NCBI GenBank assembly: GCA_944548615.1
Contig: OX155971.1
Location: forward strand, 23,890,782 to 23,954,781
Origin: Micropterix aruncella
Lineage: Eukaryota > Arthropoda > Insecta > Lepidoptera > Micropterigidae
Reading direction: 5' to 3'
Length of the DNA: 64,000 nucleotides
In this document: positions 29,916 through 41,423 of the stretch, piece after piece
Layout: each line of letters begins with the position of its first letter
Numbering within the stretch: position 1 is the stretch's first letter
Translations under genes and position numbers: made by a program
Notes under the pieces: generated by a model
What the model was told of the DNA's origin: nothing
Databases searched by the model: none
Seen by the model: only the letters and a program-made list of their open reading frames with translations

Positions 29916-31170
29916 GTCGGTCAAGAAGAGTTGCTTAGAGATCGTCCCAGAGTCTTGCACCATGGAAACAAAGAGTAGGAATAGCAATCACTATTAGGAC
30001 GAGAAGTTTTTGTCAGAGGCTAACCGAAGTACGAGACCGTGGGAACTTAACGGTTTGAAAAGATTGTGGATATAGGATGGCGTTGATTAGGAGAGGAGAG
30101 GAGAGGAGAGGAGATTAATTTTTTATTTATTTAATAACCATTTCTTAGATACAGTTTTGAATAAAGTCCAGCCAAGCCCAAGGCTTACCTGCTGGAGATT
30201 AGGATAGGATGACTTTCAGTGCGACTTTAGTGGCCATCTTTACCATATTATAATATATGCGCTGCAATTACATCAATTACAGATTAGTCGGCACATAAAG
30301 GAGTCGGCACAAAAAGGGAGGCGTACTTCATGCTATTATATTTGCGTGTATGTATCCTATTCGTATTATTTACACATATTGATCACTTTCACTTATTTTA
30401 AAGTTAACTATTTTTAAATTTTATTTTGTGTTTTTGTACATTTTTTATTTGTTTTTAAATTTAGAGGAATTTTATTGAAAATATAAGGGATTAGCCAATT
30501 CAATCTTCTTTTTCCATAAAGGTTGCGAAAAGGAGGGACGAGTAGCCGTTCATTGTGTATCTGTCTAGTGCTCTGTTCCTCATGCTGGTACCCAACTATA
30601 GGAAAAATGCATTTCTGTGGCGAACAAGTGACAATTTCAATGATTTGATCTAAACGCTTTGACTTTCATCTATACTGTACAAGTATTAACTCAGCTAGGC
30701 AGCGGCTGAACAGTGAATTCTTTAGCATTAATTGTTGAATAATTTTTGATGTATTTTTAATCGATAGCTTTAATTGAAAGGTCACATATGTTTCTACAAC
30801 GTTACTTAAACGCGAAAACCTTTAATTGGCTCTCTGTAATCCTACTCCGTCTTTTTGTTAAATTATAATTAGCTGTTGGTTTTCCTAAAAACAAATAAAT
30901 AAATAAATTCGGAATTCGTCAGTCTCGATTTTTTTTATTTTTTTTTATTTAGGTAAAAACAGTCATATAAATTTGTGTGAGAATAATACATAATAGAAAT
31001 AGACCTTTATTACCAATAATTACTTCAAATCATAAATAGTAGCGAAGGGAAAATTACAATCAAAATTACACTAATAACTTATAAGTTTATAAAAATAAAC
31101 CAAGCAACCAAACCAAACTAATGCAACCAAAAAACAAAAAGTTTTACTTAAAAACAAATTAAACTATAAG
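29916..31170. other. Intergenic DNA with short simple repeats
   Basis: A (GGAGA)n run lies at about 30090-30113. Bases 30165-30215 have a LINE-tail-like GGCTTACCTGCTGGAG block. An AAATAAATAAAT run near 30895 marks a probable retroelement end. No gene. Confidence 0.5.
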
Positions 31171-31625
31171 CTAATGCAACAACAAAGCGCCTATTTTTTT
31201 TCTAAAACTAACCAACGTGTCTGAAAATATGTCGAGGTCATTCGAAGCTTTATTATAATGTAAACATGACCGTCTGAAAAGGGTATTTTTCGCATAGTTC
31301 GTGTGAAAAGAGGGTATATAAAATGTATATTTTGAACGAGAAGAGGGAGACCGAGAAATTTTAAAAAGAATTTTGGCCAAAAGGGGTGCAGAATTAATAT
31401 GGTTATTTAAAATTTTATATAGGAAGATATTGTCCACGAAGGCACGTCTTGCATATAAAAAGTGTACTTTGTGTTTTGTCACTCTCTCTGCATAATCCGT
31501 AGACATGTTACCTGTCCAAAAGTCCAATGATTTTAAAAAAACTCTTTTGCACCCTGTCAATCCTATCTATATGGACAGCATATTGGGGATTCCAAACTAC
31601 GCTTCCGAATTCTAGAACGCTACTA
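31171..31625 (-). pseudogene. Non-LTR RT C-terminal remnant
   Basis: Minus-strand reading, open for about 150 codons: FGSVVWNPQYAVHIDRIDRV, QKRVFLKSLDFW, then RRAFVDNIFLYKILNNHINS and RSCLHYNKASNDLDIFSDTL, ending LLLH. This is the classical tail of jockey-group reverse transcriptases. No internal stop in this part, but the catalytic domain is absent. Confidence 0.78.
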
Positions 31626-32101
31626 AATATTGAACGTCAATCTATAAATAAATAGTACCTACATTAGCTGGTAATATGCCACAATAATTGAACATTTGAA
31701 CATATGTATGAGCATTTCTTCTTATGCGCATGTAAGTATTTCTCATTTGGCGTGGCGAGTAAGCATTTTCGAAAACAAAAACTTTATTTTTCAGTAATCT
31801 GAGATAGTCGTGTGTTTTGGGAAGGCTTCAGTTTCATTTTTGTATTTCAGGACCGTTTCTGACATTTTTTTTATAGTAAAGTGGAATCAAAATCACAACT
31901 TAATTAATTTATATCTGTTTTTTATTCATTAATTTCTTGGCTCTTAATGTCAATTTTAAAGTGAAATTACTTATTTTGCAGTGATACATCTGAAAAAATA
32001 TTTTGTAGCTGTATAATATCAGAAGAATGCCAACAGTGCCTATAGACACTTTGCGTCGTTTGACAGATCCGCGCGTAACCGTTTCGAATGGCCCCCATGT
32101 A
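31626..32101. other. Intergenic DNA
   Basis: Nothing recognised. Base 32101 is the A immediately before the TC start of the next Helitron. Confidence 0.5.
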
Positions 32102-32843
32102 TCTATACTAATATTATAAAGAGGTAAAGTTTGTGACGTTGTAGGAAGTAATCTCTGGATCTACTGAACCGATTTTGAAAATTCTTTTACCAATAGAAAG
32201 CCACATTATTTGTGTGTGTCATAAGTTATATATTAATCCGAAAAATGAAAAGACTTTTTCGTGGTAGTCGGATTTGCAAAGTAAGTCGGAGAATAAACGG
32301 TCGAACGAAAATGTTTCTAACTAACGCTGTCTTAACGATGAGAGATATATGATTAAGTTATAGAGAAAAGTTGTAGAAATTGATAATGCCTATAAAAAAG
32401 TCAGCGACAGCATATGTCTAACTTTTATATTTAAGTCACAAAAAGTAGTATTTTTTATTTAAAAAATAATTTAAATCATCATGTTTATTGGTCATATTAT
32501 CAACAATTTTGAATTATTATCAAACAATTATGAATTCTTATCGCCTCAAGTGTTTAAAACAAAAAACTTTTCCCTTCTACTGCATATAATTTCACTTTTA
32601 CTGCATAAATGGTTAAAGAGATAAAACACTCACAAATAAGACACTCACAAGAAGACACTCATAAATAACGGTAATATAGTCAAATTAGCATGCAAATACA
32701 TACATACATATGCAGTAAAAATATAACTTTTCTTTTGGCAGTCAGGAAAAAATCATAGCACTCAGTACTAACCAAACCAAACTCATAATTTCCTCACAAG
32801 TAAAAAGTTTTACCGCCCAACGAAGTGGGCACGGGTCAGCTAG
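32102..32843 (+). mobile_element. Non-autonomous Helitron N, copy 1 (742 bp)
   Basis: It starts TCTATACTAATATTATAAAG after A and ends CACGGGTCAGCTAG before T, the A|TC...CTAG|T pattern of Helitrons. The 3' end has a hairpin GCCCA-ACGAAG-TGGGC ten bases from the end. There is no coding capacity. Two sister copies lie at 33144-34085 and 59835-60621. Its ends differ from the large Helitron at 18977-25019, so that element is probably not its direct parent. Confidence 0.9.
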
Positions 32844-32943
32844 TATTAAATAAACACATAGCATACACGACTTACAATATTAATTACTAGGTCATAAGAA
32901 AGAATTAATGAAAAAACTATAGTATCAGTGTTTATATATTTTT

Positions 32944-33131
32944 AAAAATCGACCAAATATTTCGGCTCAGTTTTTCCCTTGCGAAGGCTGGCTTTCGAGC
33001 GGTTAACGAGATCTTTGTGTATTTTAGCGTCATCTGAGCTGAGTATTGCTTCATTGTCGTTCATGCAGTCAATTATTTGTTTGTGCAGTAGGTTTAGACC
33101 TGAATTTAGATAGACATATTTGTCTAGGCAT
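32944..33131 (-). other. Short open segment of unknown origin
   Basis: On minus, an unbroken 60-codon stretch reads LDKYVYLNSGLNLLHKQI, then MNDNEAILSSDDAKIHKDLV and NRSKASLRKGKTEPKYLVDF before a stop at 32944. Its amino-acid composition is more protein-like than the surrounding DNA, and it stops at the 5' end of Helitron copy 2, as if that insertion cut it. No start codon upstream. I do not recognise it; it may be the end of a transposon or host gene. Confidence 0.3.
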
Positions 33132-33143
33132 CATCTATACTAA

Positions 33144-34085
<942 letters not shown>

Positions 34086-34219
34086 TTAAAATATGAAGTG
34101 CCAATTGTTGGTCGCAAATGAAATTGTCGATAAATATCACGGTTGTTTGACAGTATAAACAAGATAACAACGAACTTACCGAAATAAGTTTGTAGTACCC
34201 GATGTTTCGACGATTTTGC

Positions 34220-34330
34220 AACCACAGTTGTCCAGGGTAGACTTAAGAGCTGTCAATCGTCATTTTTCTTAATATTTGGACAGTTAGAGCAACCTATGAT
34301 ACTCAGGATGACATAAAGGTTCTAAAAATA
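34220..34330 (-). repeat. Dispersed repeat, inverted relative to 15170 and 26290 copies
   Basis: Segment with CTATGATACTCAGGATGACA and GGTTCTAAAAATACTAC corresponds, reverse complemented, to 26380-26460. It is preceded by TTGTCCAGGGTAGACTTAAG, as at 15135-15155 in the other orientation. Confidence 0.6.
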
Positions 34331-34340
34331 CTACATAATT

Positions 34341-34800
34341 CTAAATCGATGCAAGCGTTTTATTATCTCGAAGCCAATACGCTGCTGTCGGTGCCGCTGG
34401 ATCTAGCACTCCATTCACGATTCGCTTCCATTCTTGACGATTTTTTGCCACGTCTCGAGCATCCCTAGCCGATAATCGTTGATTCTTAAGGTCGTCTTTG
34501 ATGTTATTCAGCCAGGTTTTCTTCGGTGCCGATCGCTGAATTCTCCATTCTGTCGGACGGTCTCGCCAAAGAAGTTTACGTGGCAAGCGATTATCGTTCA
34601 TTCGGCAAACATGGCCGAACCATCGTAATCGACGTTTTTGTACTTCTTCTTCGATCATTGTTAGTAGATCGTATCTTTCTGTAATGGTCTCGTTTTAAAA
34701 GCATCGCATTTGGAAGACTTCGAACTTGTTGAGGTCCGATTGTAGTAACGTCCACGTTTCTGATCCATAAACAAGTCGTACTTTGGTGTTGAAGCAAAGT
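34341..34800 (-). pseudogene. RTE-like endonuclease-reverse transcriptase, C-terminal remnant
   Basis: The minus strand reads VRLVYGSETWTLLQSDLNKF, then after a frameshift near 34695 IEEEVQKRRLRWFGHVCRMN, PKKTWLNNIKDDLKNQ and AKNRQEWKRIV. The RRLRWFGHV...RM.D.R.P signature and following W...DL are typical of the C-terminus of the insect endonuclease-reverse transcriptase (RTE-type) family. The catalytic parts are missing. Confidence 0.85.
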
Positions 34801-35539
34801 TCTAAAGCAAGCATTTAGAAGTTATGGTTGAATAATCAAACGGAAAACAAATATAGATAAACCCTGAACTTAAGCATCGACTCGTGCTTAAGAAATTCTG
34901 GAGTACCTATTTTAATTCTATAGTCGGGCCAGCAATTCTCAGGGAGGACTCAAGCCAAGTATCTCATGGACGATGCACCCCTCCAATGTGTAACGTCCCG
35001 CTCGGGACGATCGCCTATCTAAGGCAAAATGTCTAATGGGCAGTTACAAAAAATCATATTCAATGCGATCATTTTACAGTTCTTCTATTTATGATCCGTA
35101 TAGTGGTTTTTAACTTATGGACGTTTTTCTCAAGGCCGTCGATTGACGCCGATTTCAAGCTCGACGGTTTCACGTTCGAAACGGTACGGGCGAGATTTAC
35201 CTTAAAAAATTAAAGGTTTAAGCAATGCTTAGAAATGCCAAACGTTCCTATCGTTTATTGCGCTTGCTGTGTATTTTTGCGTATTTCATTGCCTTCGACC
35301 TTCCGCCTTTGATTCTAAAATTTGATTTGTCTTGCTATTTGATTCAAAATTTAATGAATATTTTAACGACATGCGAGCGGATTTCTATCGAAACGTCAAA
35401 ATGACAAATATAAATGGCGGCCCGTAAATCAGTATATCTGTTTTAATGGCAGGCAATGAATTAAATTGAGGAATTTAAGTAATATGTTAACAGAAAGCCC
35501 ACAAATAAAAAATAGTGGTTATGCACTGGGTCCATTAGG
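34801..35539. other. Intergenic DNA
   Basis: No gene. Bases 35050-35110 resemble 10860-10915. The 35130-35200 stretch has CGTCGATTGACGCCGATTTC-type CpG-rich sequence that I cannot classify. Confidence 0.4.
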
Positions 35540-35725
35540 GAGCTAATGGCCCAATATGACCCATGTGTTAAGGTCGGCTGAACTCACAGGTCAACACCCA
35601 TCCGACAGCCTCCAATCAGAAGTGCGAGCCCGGGTAGGACTCTGTGTACCTGCGGGCCAGTTTCCTTGGGAATCGTACTTCGCGCGCTCCTTTACGGTGC
35701 GGCGGTTAGCCAATCGATTTTGCAT
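35540..35725 (-). repeat. 605 bp repeat family, partial copy
   Basis: Reverse complement of 41930-42135; recognisable by GGTCAACACCCATCCGACAG and GCCAATCGATTTTGCA. It contains only the end opposite to the one kept in the 46525 copy. Confidence 0.8.
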
Positions 35726-35827
35726 TCCGACAGATAGATCTTTCTTTTTCAAAAGAGAGCACTGCGCAGCATATTTCAGGTAACGACTAGGACCTCATGC
35801 AAAGAATATTTCAGCAAGGCAGGGGTA

Positions 35828-36480
35828 ATGACTACGTATTCGGCGTTCATATACCAGTGTTTAATGTATGCTAGACAGCACCTCGCAGAAACTGCAATTA
35901 ATGCAGACATTCACCCGCTTCATACCCGCGGCAGCTCCCTTTTATGCGTACCCCGAATACGACTGGCAAAAGTACAGAAAAGCTACTTGTACCTTAGCAT
36001 TAAATTCTATAACCTACTCCCTAAAAAATTTTAACAGCTGGAGGACATAACAGCTGGAGATGCTGATAGGCCACCCTTTCTATAATCTGGCCGAATTTGA
36101 GGGCCATGATTTTTCAAATATTGTGCCCATTTAAATTACTTAAAAAAATAGAGCTTTATTTCTGATTATTTTATATGATCTTATATCTGTACTTTTAGTT
36201 TAAAATGCATAACGTTGATTTAATTTGATTATTTAACATTTTACTGACAACTTGAATATTTATCTTTTCGAATTACTAACTACTTTAAATATTAGGCTTC
36301 TATTTTGATTATTTACATTTATAGCTTGACAATTTAGTAGTTAATTCTTGACTACCTATATATGTTCAGTGAAGAGTAGTAACGAAACTTACTACCTAAC
36401 CCAATTATTTTGACACGTCCAAGAGCGGTCTTTAGCCGTCAATTGGACACGACGAAAATGTGATGTAATGTAATGTAATA
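35828..36480 (+). pseudogene. Non-LTR retrotransposon 3' end with (TGTAA)n tail
   Basis: Bases 35828-36034 encode an RT C-terminus (RLAKVQKSYLYLSIKFYNLL) that shifts frame once near 35990. After about 350 bp of 3' UTR the element ends CCAATTGACGGC-type sequence (here CCGTCAATTGGACACGACGA) and TGTAATGTAATGTAATA at 36465-36480. The same tail occurs inverted at 47847-47940, supporting this as a true LINE 3' terminus, with a pentanucleotide repeat rather than poly(A). Confidence 0.75.
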
Positions 36481-36481
36481 G

Positions 36482-36885
36482 CCGAAGGAGTCTGGAAACG
36501 GCCTTGTTTCCTATAGAGCAGAGGTGCCTGTTTACCTTGTGGCAACCAATCTTGAACCGACCATTGGGCTAGGAAGCCGGACAAAGGAAGCCGTGGTCCG
36601 CGATAGATTGTTTAAACACCGAATCACCGCTACGAAGGAGAGAGTACAGCGCAAGCGACCTCGAATCCGTAACCAGTCGGGAGGCTGGAAAAATCTGGCT
36701 GTAACTGGAGGTAAGGGCGCGAGTGTCAAACCCGGTTTCTCGCGGCAAGGCGTTGGCTTCTTAGGGGCGAGTGGAGCAACTAGACAGTGGACTGTTTTGT
36801 CGTAAGTCTTCTATGCTCACCTCACGGGAGACAGAACGTTCAATATCGTTAAAAATTCCTGAGGAGACGGATTCGCCGGTTGTAG
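36482..36885 (-). repeat. 605 bp repeat family, copy 2
   Basis: Reverse complement of much of 41545-41910 with about 75-80 percent similarity by eye. It begins directly behind the (TGTAA)n tail of the LINE and includes TCGCGGCAAGGCGTTGGCTT and GAGACGGATTCGCCGGTTGT. The 93-codon frame at 36524-36805 is a by-product. Confidence 0.8.
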
Positions 36886-37026
36886 CTATATTAAAAATAA
36901 TTATACTTACAATAGTTTACTTTATGTAACGGCTGTCGTTTTTATTATTCTTTTTATTATATTACCCTGTATTGTTCTGTGTTGCTGGCTTTGTAGTCGT
37001 TTATCAAGGGTTTGATGGGAACAAAT

Positions 37027-38015
37027 TTATTTATTTTATTTATTTATGGTAATGTACATAATATGCAACAAGCGTAACAAATCATAATTAATATCTACAC
37101 TTTAAATAAAACCCACAGAAAGTTGTGTCACGCTTATAGTGAAGATCGGTCCCATGTCGCCCAACTAAGTAAACTCTTGTTCTAACATTTTAAACAATCA
37201 TTTTACACAAACTTAACAAACTTATAATTTTATTGTTTGTTATTTACTTAACTTAATATTTTAACAAACTTATAATTTTATTGTGACTTTTTATTTTTCT
37301 TACAAATATTACAAATTTTATTTATAATTTAAATTATGACTATATAGTTTATTATAGGATATGTGTATTTAATTATCTATTTACTTCAATGTTTTATTTT
37401 ATTATAATTATATATTTACATATTATATTTTTATGCATATTTATATTTAATTCAATGTTTTTTTTCCATTTTCGCTTTTTTTCTTTTTGTTTAAACTACT
37501 TTTTTTCTTCTTTTGATTATGTTTTCTTTTTAAACTAGTATTTGTTTAATATGTCTGCCCTAGAACAAGTGTTCATACTTAGTTGGGCGACATGGGACCG
37601 ATCTTCACTATAAGCGTGACACAACTTGCTGTGGGTTTTAGTGCAGTGTAGATATTAAATATAATTTGTTACGCTTGTCGCTTATTATGTGCATTGCTTT
37701 AAAATAAATAAATAAATAAAAAAATTTAAATAAAAACATTTTAAACTAATACTAGTTTAAAAAAGAAAACATATTCAAAAGAAAAAAATAGTTTAAACAA
37801 AAAAAAGCGAAAATGGAAAAAGAACATGGAATTAAATAAAAATATATATAAAAATAAAATATGTAAATATATAATTATAATAAAATAAAACATTGATGTA
37901 AATAGATAATTAAATACACCTATCCTTCGGTTAATAATAAACTATATAGTCATAACTTAAATTAAAAATAAAAATTGAAATATTTGTAAGAAAAATAAAG
38001 TCACAATAAAATTAT
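37027..38015. repeat. Interleaved inverted repeats A-B-A'-B'
   Basis: A (37027-37193) and A' (37555-37720) are inverted copies of a SINE-like block containing GGTCCCATGTCGCCCAACTA on one strand and ending in AAATAAATAAA. B (about 37250-37545) and B' (about 37737-38015) are inverted copies of an AT-rich block containing TTTTCGCTTTTTTTC. The order is A, B, A', B', not the A, B, B', A' of a simple palindrome. No coding capacity. Confidence 0.85.
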
Positions 38016-39165
38016 AATACTAGTAATAGTAAAGTTTCTAAAAAAATAAATAGTCACAAAGAAAAATTAAAATAATAGTAATAGTCACAAAGTGCAGCCA
38101 AACAAAGTTAGATAGTTGAGTGAGACATGAGTGGACTGTTTCACAAACATCTGTCAAATTTCTTTCCGCCATTTTTCTCATATAATAATTACTTAGTTAA
38201 CATAAATAAAAACATTCGACACAACAAAACATGCTGGTATTTGTTTGAGCGTTTATTTATTTGGGTAGCTAAATACATTTGGGAATGTCCCTTGTTAGGT
38301 TCTTATATAGGTAGCTATTATTATATAGGTAGGACATTTGGGAATATCCCTTGTTAGGTTGCCAAGTCTTTGGGGGCTCTCGTTTGTATTAACGAGTTTT
38401 AATACTGAGGCGGCGCTTTGATACAACCGCCATTTACATAAAATATGAAATGGCATTCATTGGAGAGAAATTCGGATGTAATTTATTGCCCCGCGATTTG
38501 AGGTGGTGGGTATGGAGGGGAGGGTGTGGGTGGGGGTAGGGTTGTAGGATGCCACGCTGCTCGCAGACCCTTCAAATTAGACCTTTCTAAACCATAATAA
38601 ATTGAAAGCGCTTCGGATTAACCGATTTATATATGAGCTTCATATCTTCTGGTTTCGGGTAGTAAGCCGCGAAACGCCTAACAACCCTTCCAAAGCTGAC
38701 TTAATGCCCACGTTGTAGCTTTTAATTTCGTTATGCGCATCTGAAAAAAAAAGCGAAATAAAACTGCACTCGGAATTAAAATTCTTACTGGGCTCTTAAG
38801 GCTGGCCGCACATGTACGATTTCCGCATTCGATTACCGAAAACCAATGATTAAAAAATGTTAAAATAAATGTATATGTAACTGGATGTAAGTCAAGATTA
38901 ATAGAAAATAACAATTAAATAAATATTAATATTTAAAAAGATGTGAATGACGAAATGACATGTTCACAGAGTAATACTAAAAAATGAAGGAATGAACGAA
39001 TAAATGAAAATCTCTTTATTGCACAACAAAAAAAGGTACAATGGCGGACTTATTGCAACATTACAATATCCTCCAGTAAACCAACATGCTGGTGTGAAAG
39101 AAGAGTAGGCAAAAAAATATAGCTTAAAATTAAATTTTAAATTATAGCATATAATACCTATACAC
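38016..39165. other. Intergenic DNA
   Basis: No gene. Tandem-like AATAGTCACAAAG phrases at 38048-38092, duplicated GACATTTGGGAATATCCCTTG-type phrases at 38275-38355, and a G-rich run (GGTGGGTATGGAGGGGAGGG) at 38502-38545. Nothing coding is supported. Confidence 0.45.
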
Positions 39166-39464
39166 TGGGCTCGATTGCGTTTCTTCGTGAACTAAAATCG
39201 GAAATCAGTCCGTGTGCACGAGACAGGCAATACGCTAGAGCGGAATGTGAGATGACCGGTTGTCGCTTTTTCGCATTAAAATTGCCCGCCAAGGTCAAAT
39301 CTTGCACCGCACGAAATATGCTCGAATTTATTCGGACGAGTATAAGTTCGACGGGTAGTATTTATCGACGATCGTCTGTTTCATATTCCGCTCTAACGTA
39401 TTGCTCTGTGTCGCTCGCTTGGACTAATTTAATTTTAGTTCACAAAGAAACACAATCGGGCCCA
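39166..39464. mobile_element. 300 bp MITE, copy 1
   Basis: The ends are inverted repeats of about 40 bp: TGGGCTCGATTGCGTTTCTT inward on the left, TGGGCCCGATTGTGTTTCTT inward on the right. Bases 50150-50446 are a second copy, about 90 percent identical. No coding capacity. The superfamily is not clear because I cannot define a target duplication. Confidence 0.88.
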
Positions 39465-39662
39465 TTGTGTATGTATCTAAGGTAAAAAGTAAATAAATTA
39501 AAGTAAATTTTTGAGTTAAACATATTACATATATACATATATATTTTGATATATTACAAATAAATAAATAAATAATTAAATAAGTAAATAAATAAATAAA
39601 CTGCCAAAATACGGTAAGGAAAGGGAGGGGATAAATGAAAGGTTAGAATTTATGGTTCATAT
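39465..39662. other. AT-rich intergenic DNA
   Basis: Contains an AAATAAATAAATAA run near 39560-39600 of the retroelement-tail type, adjacent to the minus-strand RT remnant that follows. Confidence 0.5.
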
Positions 39663-39790
39663 TTATTGTGAAAAGAAGTGCTTTTTCAATGATTGCGTGA
39701 ACAGCGAGGTAGCGCCTCTAATAGTTGAAGGAAGCTGATTCCACAGTCGAGCTACATGTACGGAGAAGGAGTAGGAAGAAAAAGTGGTAT
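39663..39790 (-). pseudogene. Non-LTR RT C-terminus
   Basis: On minus the short frame reads VARLWNQLPSTIRGATSLFT then QSLKKHFFSQ and a stop at 39663. The VARLWN.LP signature followed by a short basic helix is the terminal piece of many non-LTR reverse transcriptases (compare the copy at 42230-42560, ARLWNNLPSNI). Confidence 0.7.
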
Positions 39791-39869
39791 TGTGTTTTGG
39801 GTTACTTTTAATAATATTTTTTTACGTACGATACCTAAAAATACATTAAAATTTAAAAAAGATTTTTAA

Positions 39870-39985
39870 AGACAATCTTTACTTTCAGCGAGTTCCAGTG
39901 GCAATCCAGTGCAATGGAAAGTACTCATGACAACAAAACAAACGGGCCCTAGCCCGACTATTGTCACGCCCAGGAAATCTAGAGT
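39870..39985 (+). repeat. Single 120 bp unit
   Basis: Shortened copy of the unit tandem at 14418-14905, with GAGTTCCAGTGGCAATC and AATGGAAAGTACTCATGACA. Confidence 0.75.
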
Positions 39986-40121
39986 TGCATTTCCTCGCGT
40001 GGAAACGCCGTGGAAACATATTTCGATTTTACTCGATATAAATCGATATCGAAATAGGTTAAATAAATACGTCAAACGTCTTGACAGCTGACAGCTCTAT
40101 TTTTCCTTTTTTGTTAAAGCC

Positions 40122-40188
40122 ATGAGAACAAGCATTTTGCACCAAATTGCTGATCGCGTAAATGCAAATCCGAAATTGTCCTTGATAA
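40122..40188 (+). CDS. Putative first coding exon of an unidentified host gene
   Basis: The ATG at 40122 in context AAAGCCATGAG opens 22 codons (MRTSILHQIADRVNANPKLS...) and ends at a consensus donor (AA|GTAAGT) at 40189. The upstream 100 bp holds CGATATAAATCGATATCG-type sequence, a plausible insect promoter region. Spliced to the segment at 40330-40455 through a 141 bp phase-1 intron, the frame stays open. I do not recognise the protein. This is the only part of the window that looks like ordinary single-copy coding DNA rather than a repeat, but without transcripts it is a hypothesis. Confidence 0.4.
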
Positions 40189-40329
40189 GTAAGTTTCATA
40201 TTTAAGGAAATAAAACAAATAAAATTATTATTAACGTAGAAAATTAAAATTTAATACGCTGGTAAAACAGAAATAAATCTAGGAATTATTCCACATATTT
40301 CAGTAAATTAATATTTTTGTGGGAAACAG

Positions 40330-40455
40330 ACCGTCTATGGTTTGACAGTTTCGGGCTAGATAAAAGCCACCGATACGAACCCGCCATTTCACTTTTTGGA
40401 TATTTACGCGATCAACAAGTCTATCTTTGGCAAGCTTTGGACCCCATTCCCTTCG
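40330..40455 (+). CDS. Putative second coding exon of the same gene
   Basis: It starts after GGGAAACAG and ends CCCTTCG|GTAAG, a strong donor, again in phase 1. It reads, after the split codon, RLWFDSFGLDKSHRYEPAIS then LFGYLRDQQVYLWQALDPIP, with balanced composition and no stop. The acceptor is weak; an alternative acceptor at CATATTTCAG (40304) would put a stop in the joined frame. The next exon is not found; a GC-rich block lies in the expected intron. Confidence 0.4.
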
Positions 40456-40544
40456 GTAAGTCGTTTTATTCGAATATTTAGGAATGCTGTGACGGTTTCC
40501 GATAAGTGCACGTAGTTTCATGTGAGTTCACATCGCGTTTCGCC

Positions 40545-41260
40545 TGTTGGAAATGAGGGAACGTGTCACAAACACGTGCTCGCTGGGGGTTGGGAAAAGG
40601 GCCAATCCGCGCTATCCTTTTCCCAACTACCGGCAAAGAGGGAGATTTCCGTTAGGGCAAGGCTAATGCGTGGCGTTTCATGTGGTTTACAGGGGTCCTT
40701 CGGGGACACTATTTCTCCGCCAAGGATGGAGTTCTAAAACAGCGCATGGTCGGCGTATAAAGGCCGACGCGCGCGGCGTCGGTGTGCGCGCGCGTCTCCT
40801 CGCCGGAGACCAACGACGGCCAGTTCTTCCTCGCCTTCGGCCACGCGGAACAGCGGCCGTTCTCCTTCGCCGGGGGCGCACACAGGAGTTGAGCGCCCCG
40901 TCGCCCGCTCCAGCTGCTGCGCCCGCCCCGGGCGATAGTTGACGACCGCCGCATCGCGTGCGCCCATCTTCGCTCTTCAAGCGTTCCTGCTCCGCTCTCC
41001 AGAAGCAGCCTTTTCTCTGCAATCTTCCGGCACCTCTTCAAGGACCAACTTCGAGGCAGTCAGTGCCCGACCCCGCAAGACGTCCATCGTATCGGCTAAG
41101 CCACGGAATCTCCCCGATATTGGCTTTTGCCTACCCGTCCTCGGAACATTTTCCCACACCGAAGTTGAACTCGAGAAATATGCCCTCGACCTGAGGCTCT
41201 TGCTCTTTCTTTTATTTTTCTCTTCAAATTGTTATTAATTTTAAATTAATTATATTTTAA
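40545..41260. other. GC-rich CpG-dense island, possible promoter or LTR
   Basis: This is a strikingly GC-rich block in AT-rich DNA. It contains GTTGGGAAAAGG and its inverse CCTTTTCCCAAC (a 12 bp stem near 40587/40613), a TATA-like GGCGTATAAAGGCC at 40751 followed by very CpG-rich sequence (40770-40950), and an AT-rich end with AATAAA near 41257. TATA, GC-rich body and polyadenylation-like end suggest a solo LTR or a promoter. TCGCC occurs at both 40540-40544 and 41323-41327, but the ends do not form a clean TG...CA. Open frames on both strands reflect high GC, not genes. Confidence 0.4.
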
Positions 41261-41423
41261 TAAATTGTTATATCCAGTAAATTAAATCTCTAAAGAATGA
41301 TTTAAATTGTCTAGGCGCTATATCGCCAAATATATCCGTCGGTCGGTCGACGAAGTGGTAATTAAAGATTTATTTTATAATTTCATTTCTTTTATTTTAT
41401 TATTATCATGTCATTTAAACCCA

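Noticed and set aside
40670..41238. Genes in the GC-rich island (frames of 77-111 codons on both strands)
   Set aside because: High GC lowers stop frequency; frames overlap on all strands and no motif is seen.
40545..41327. Definite solo LTR with TCGCC target duplication
   Set aside because: The 5-mer matches on both sides, but the inner ends are TG and TA rather than TG and CA, and no second copy is in the window; kept only as a possibility.
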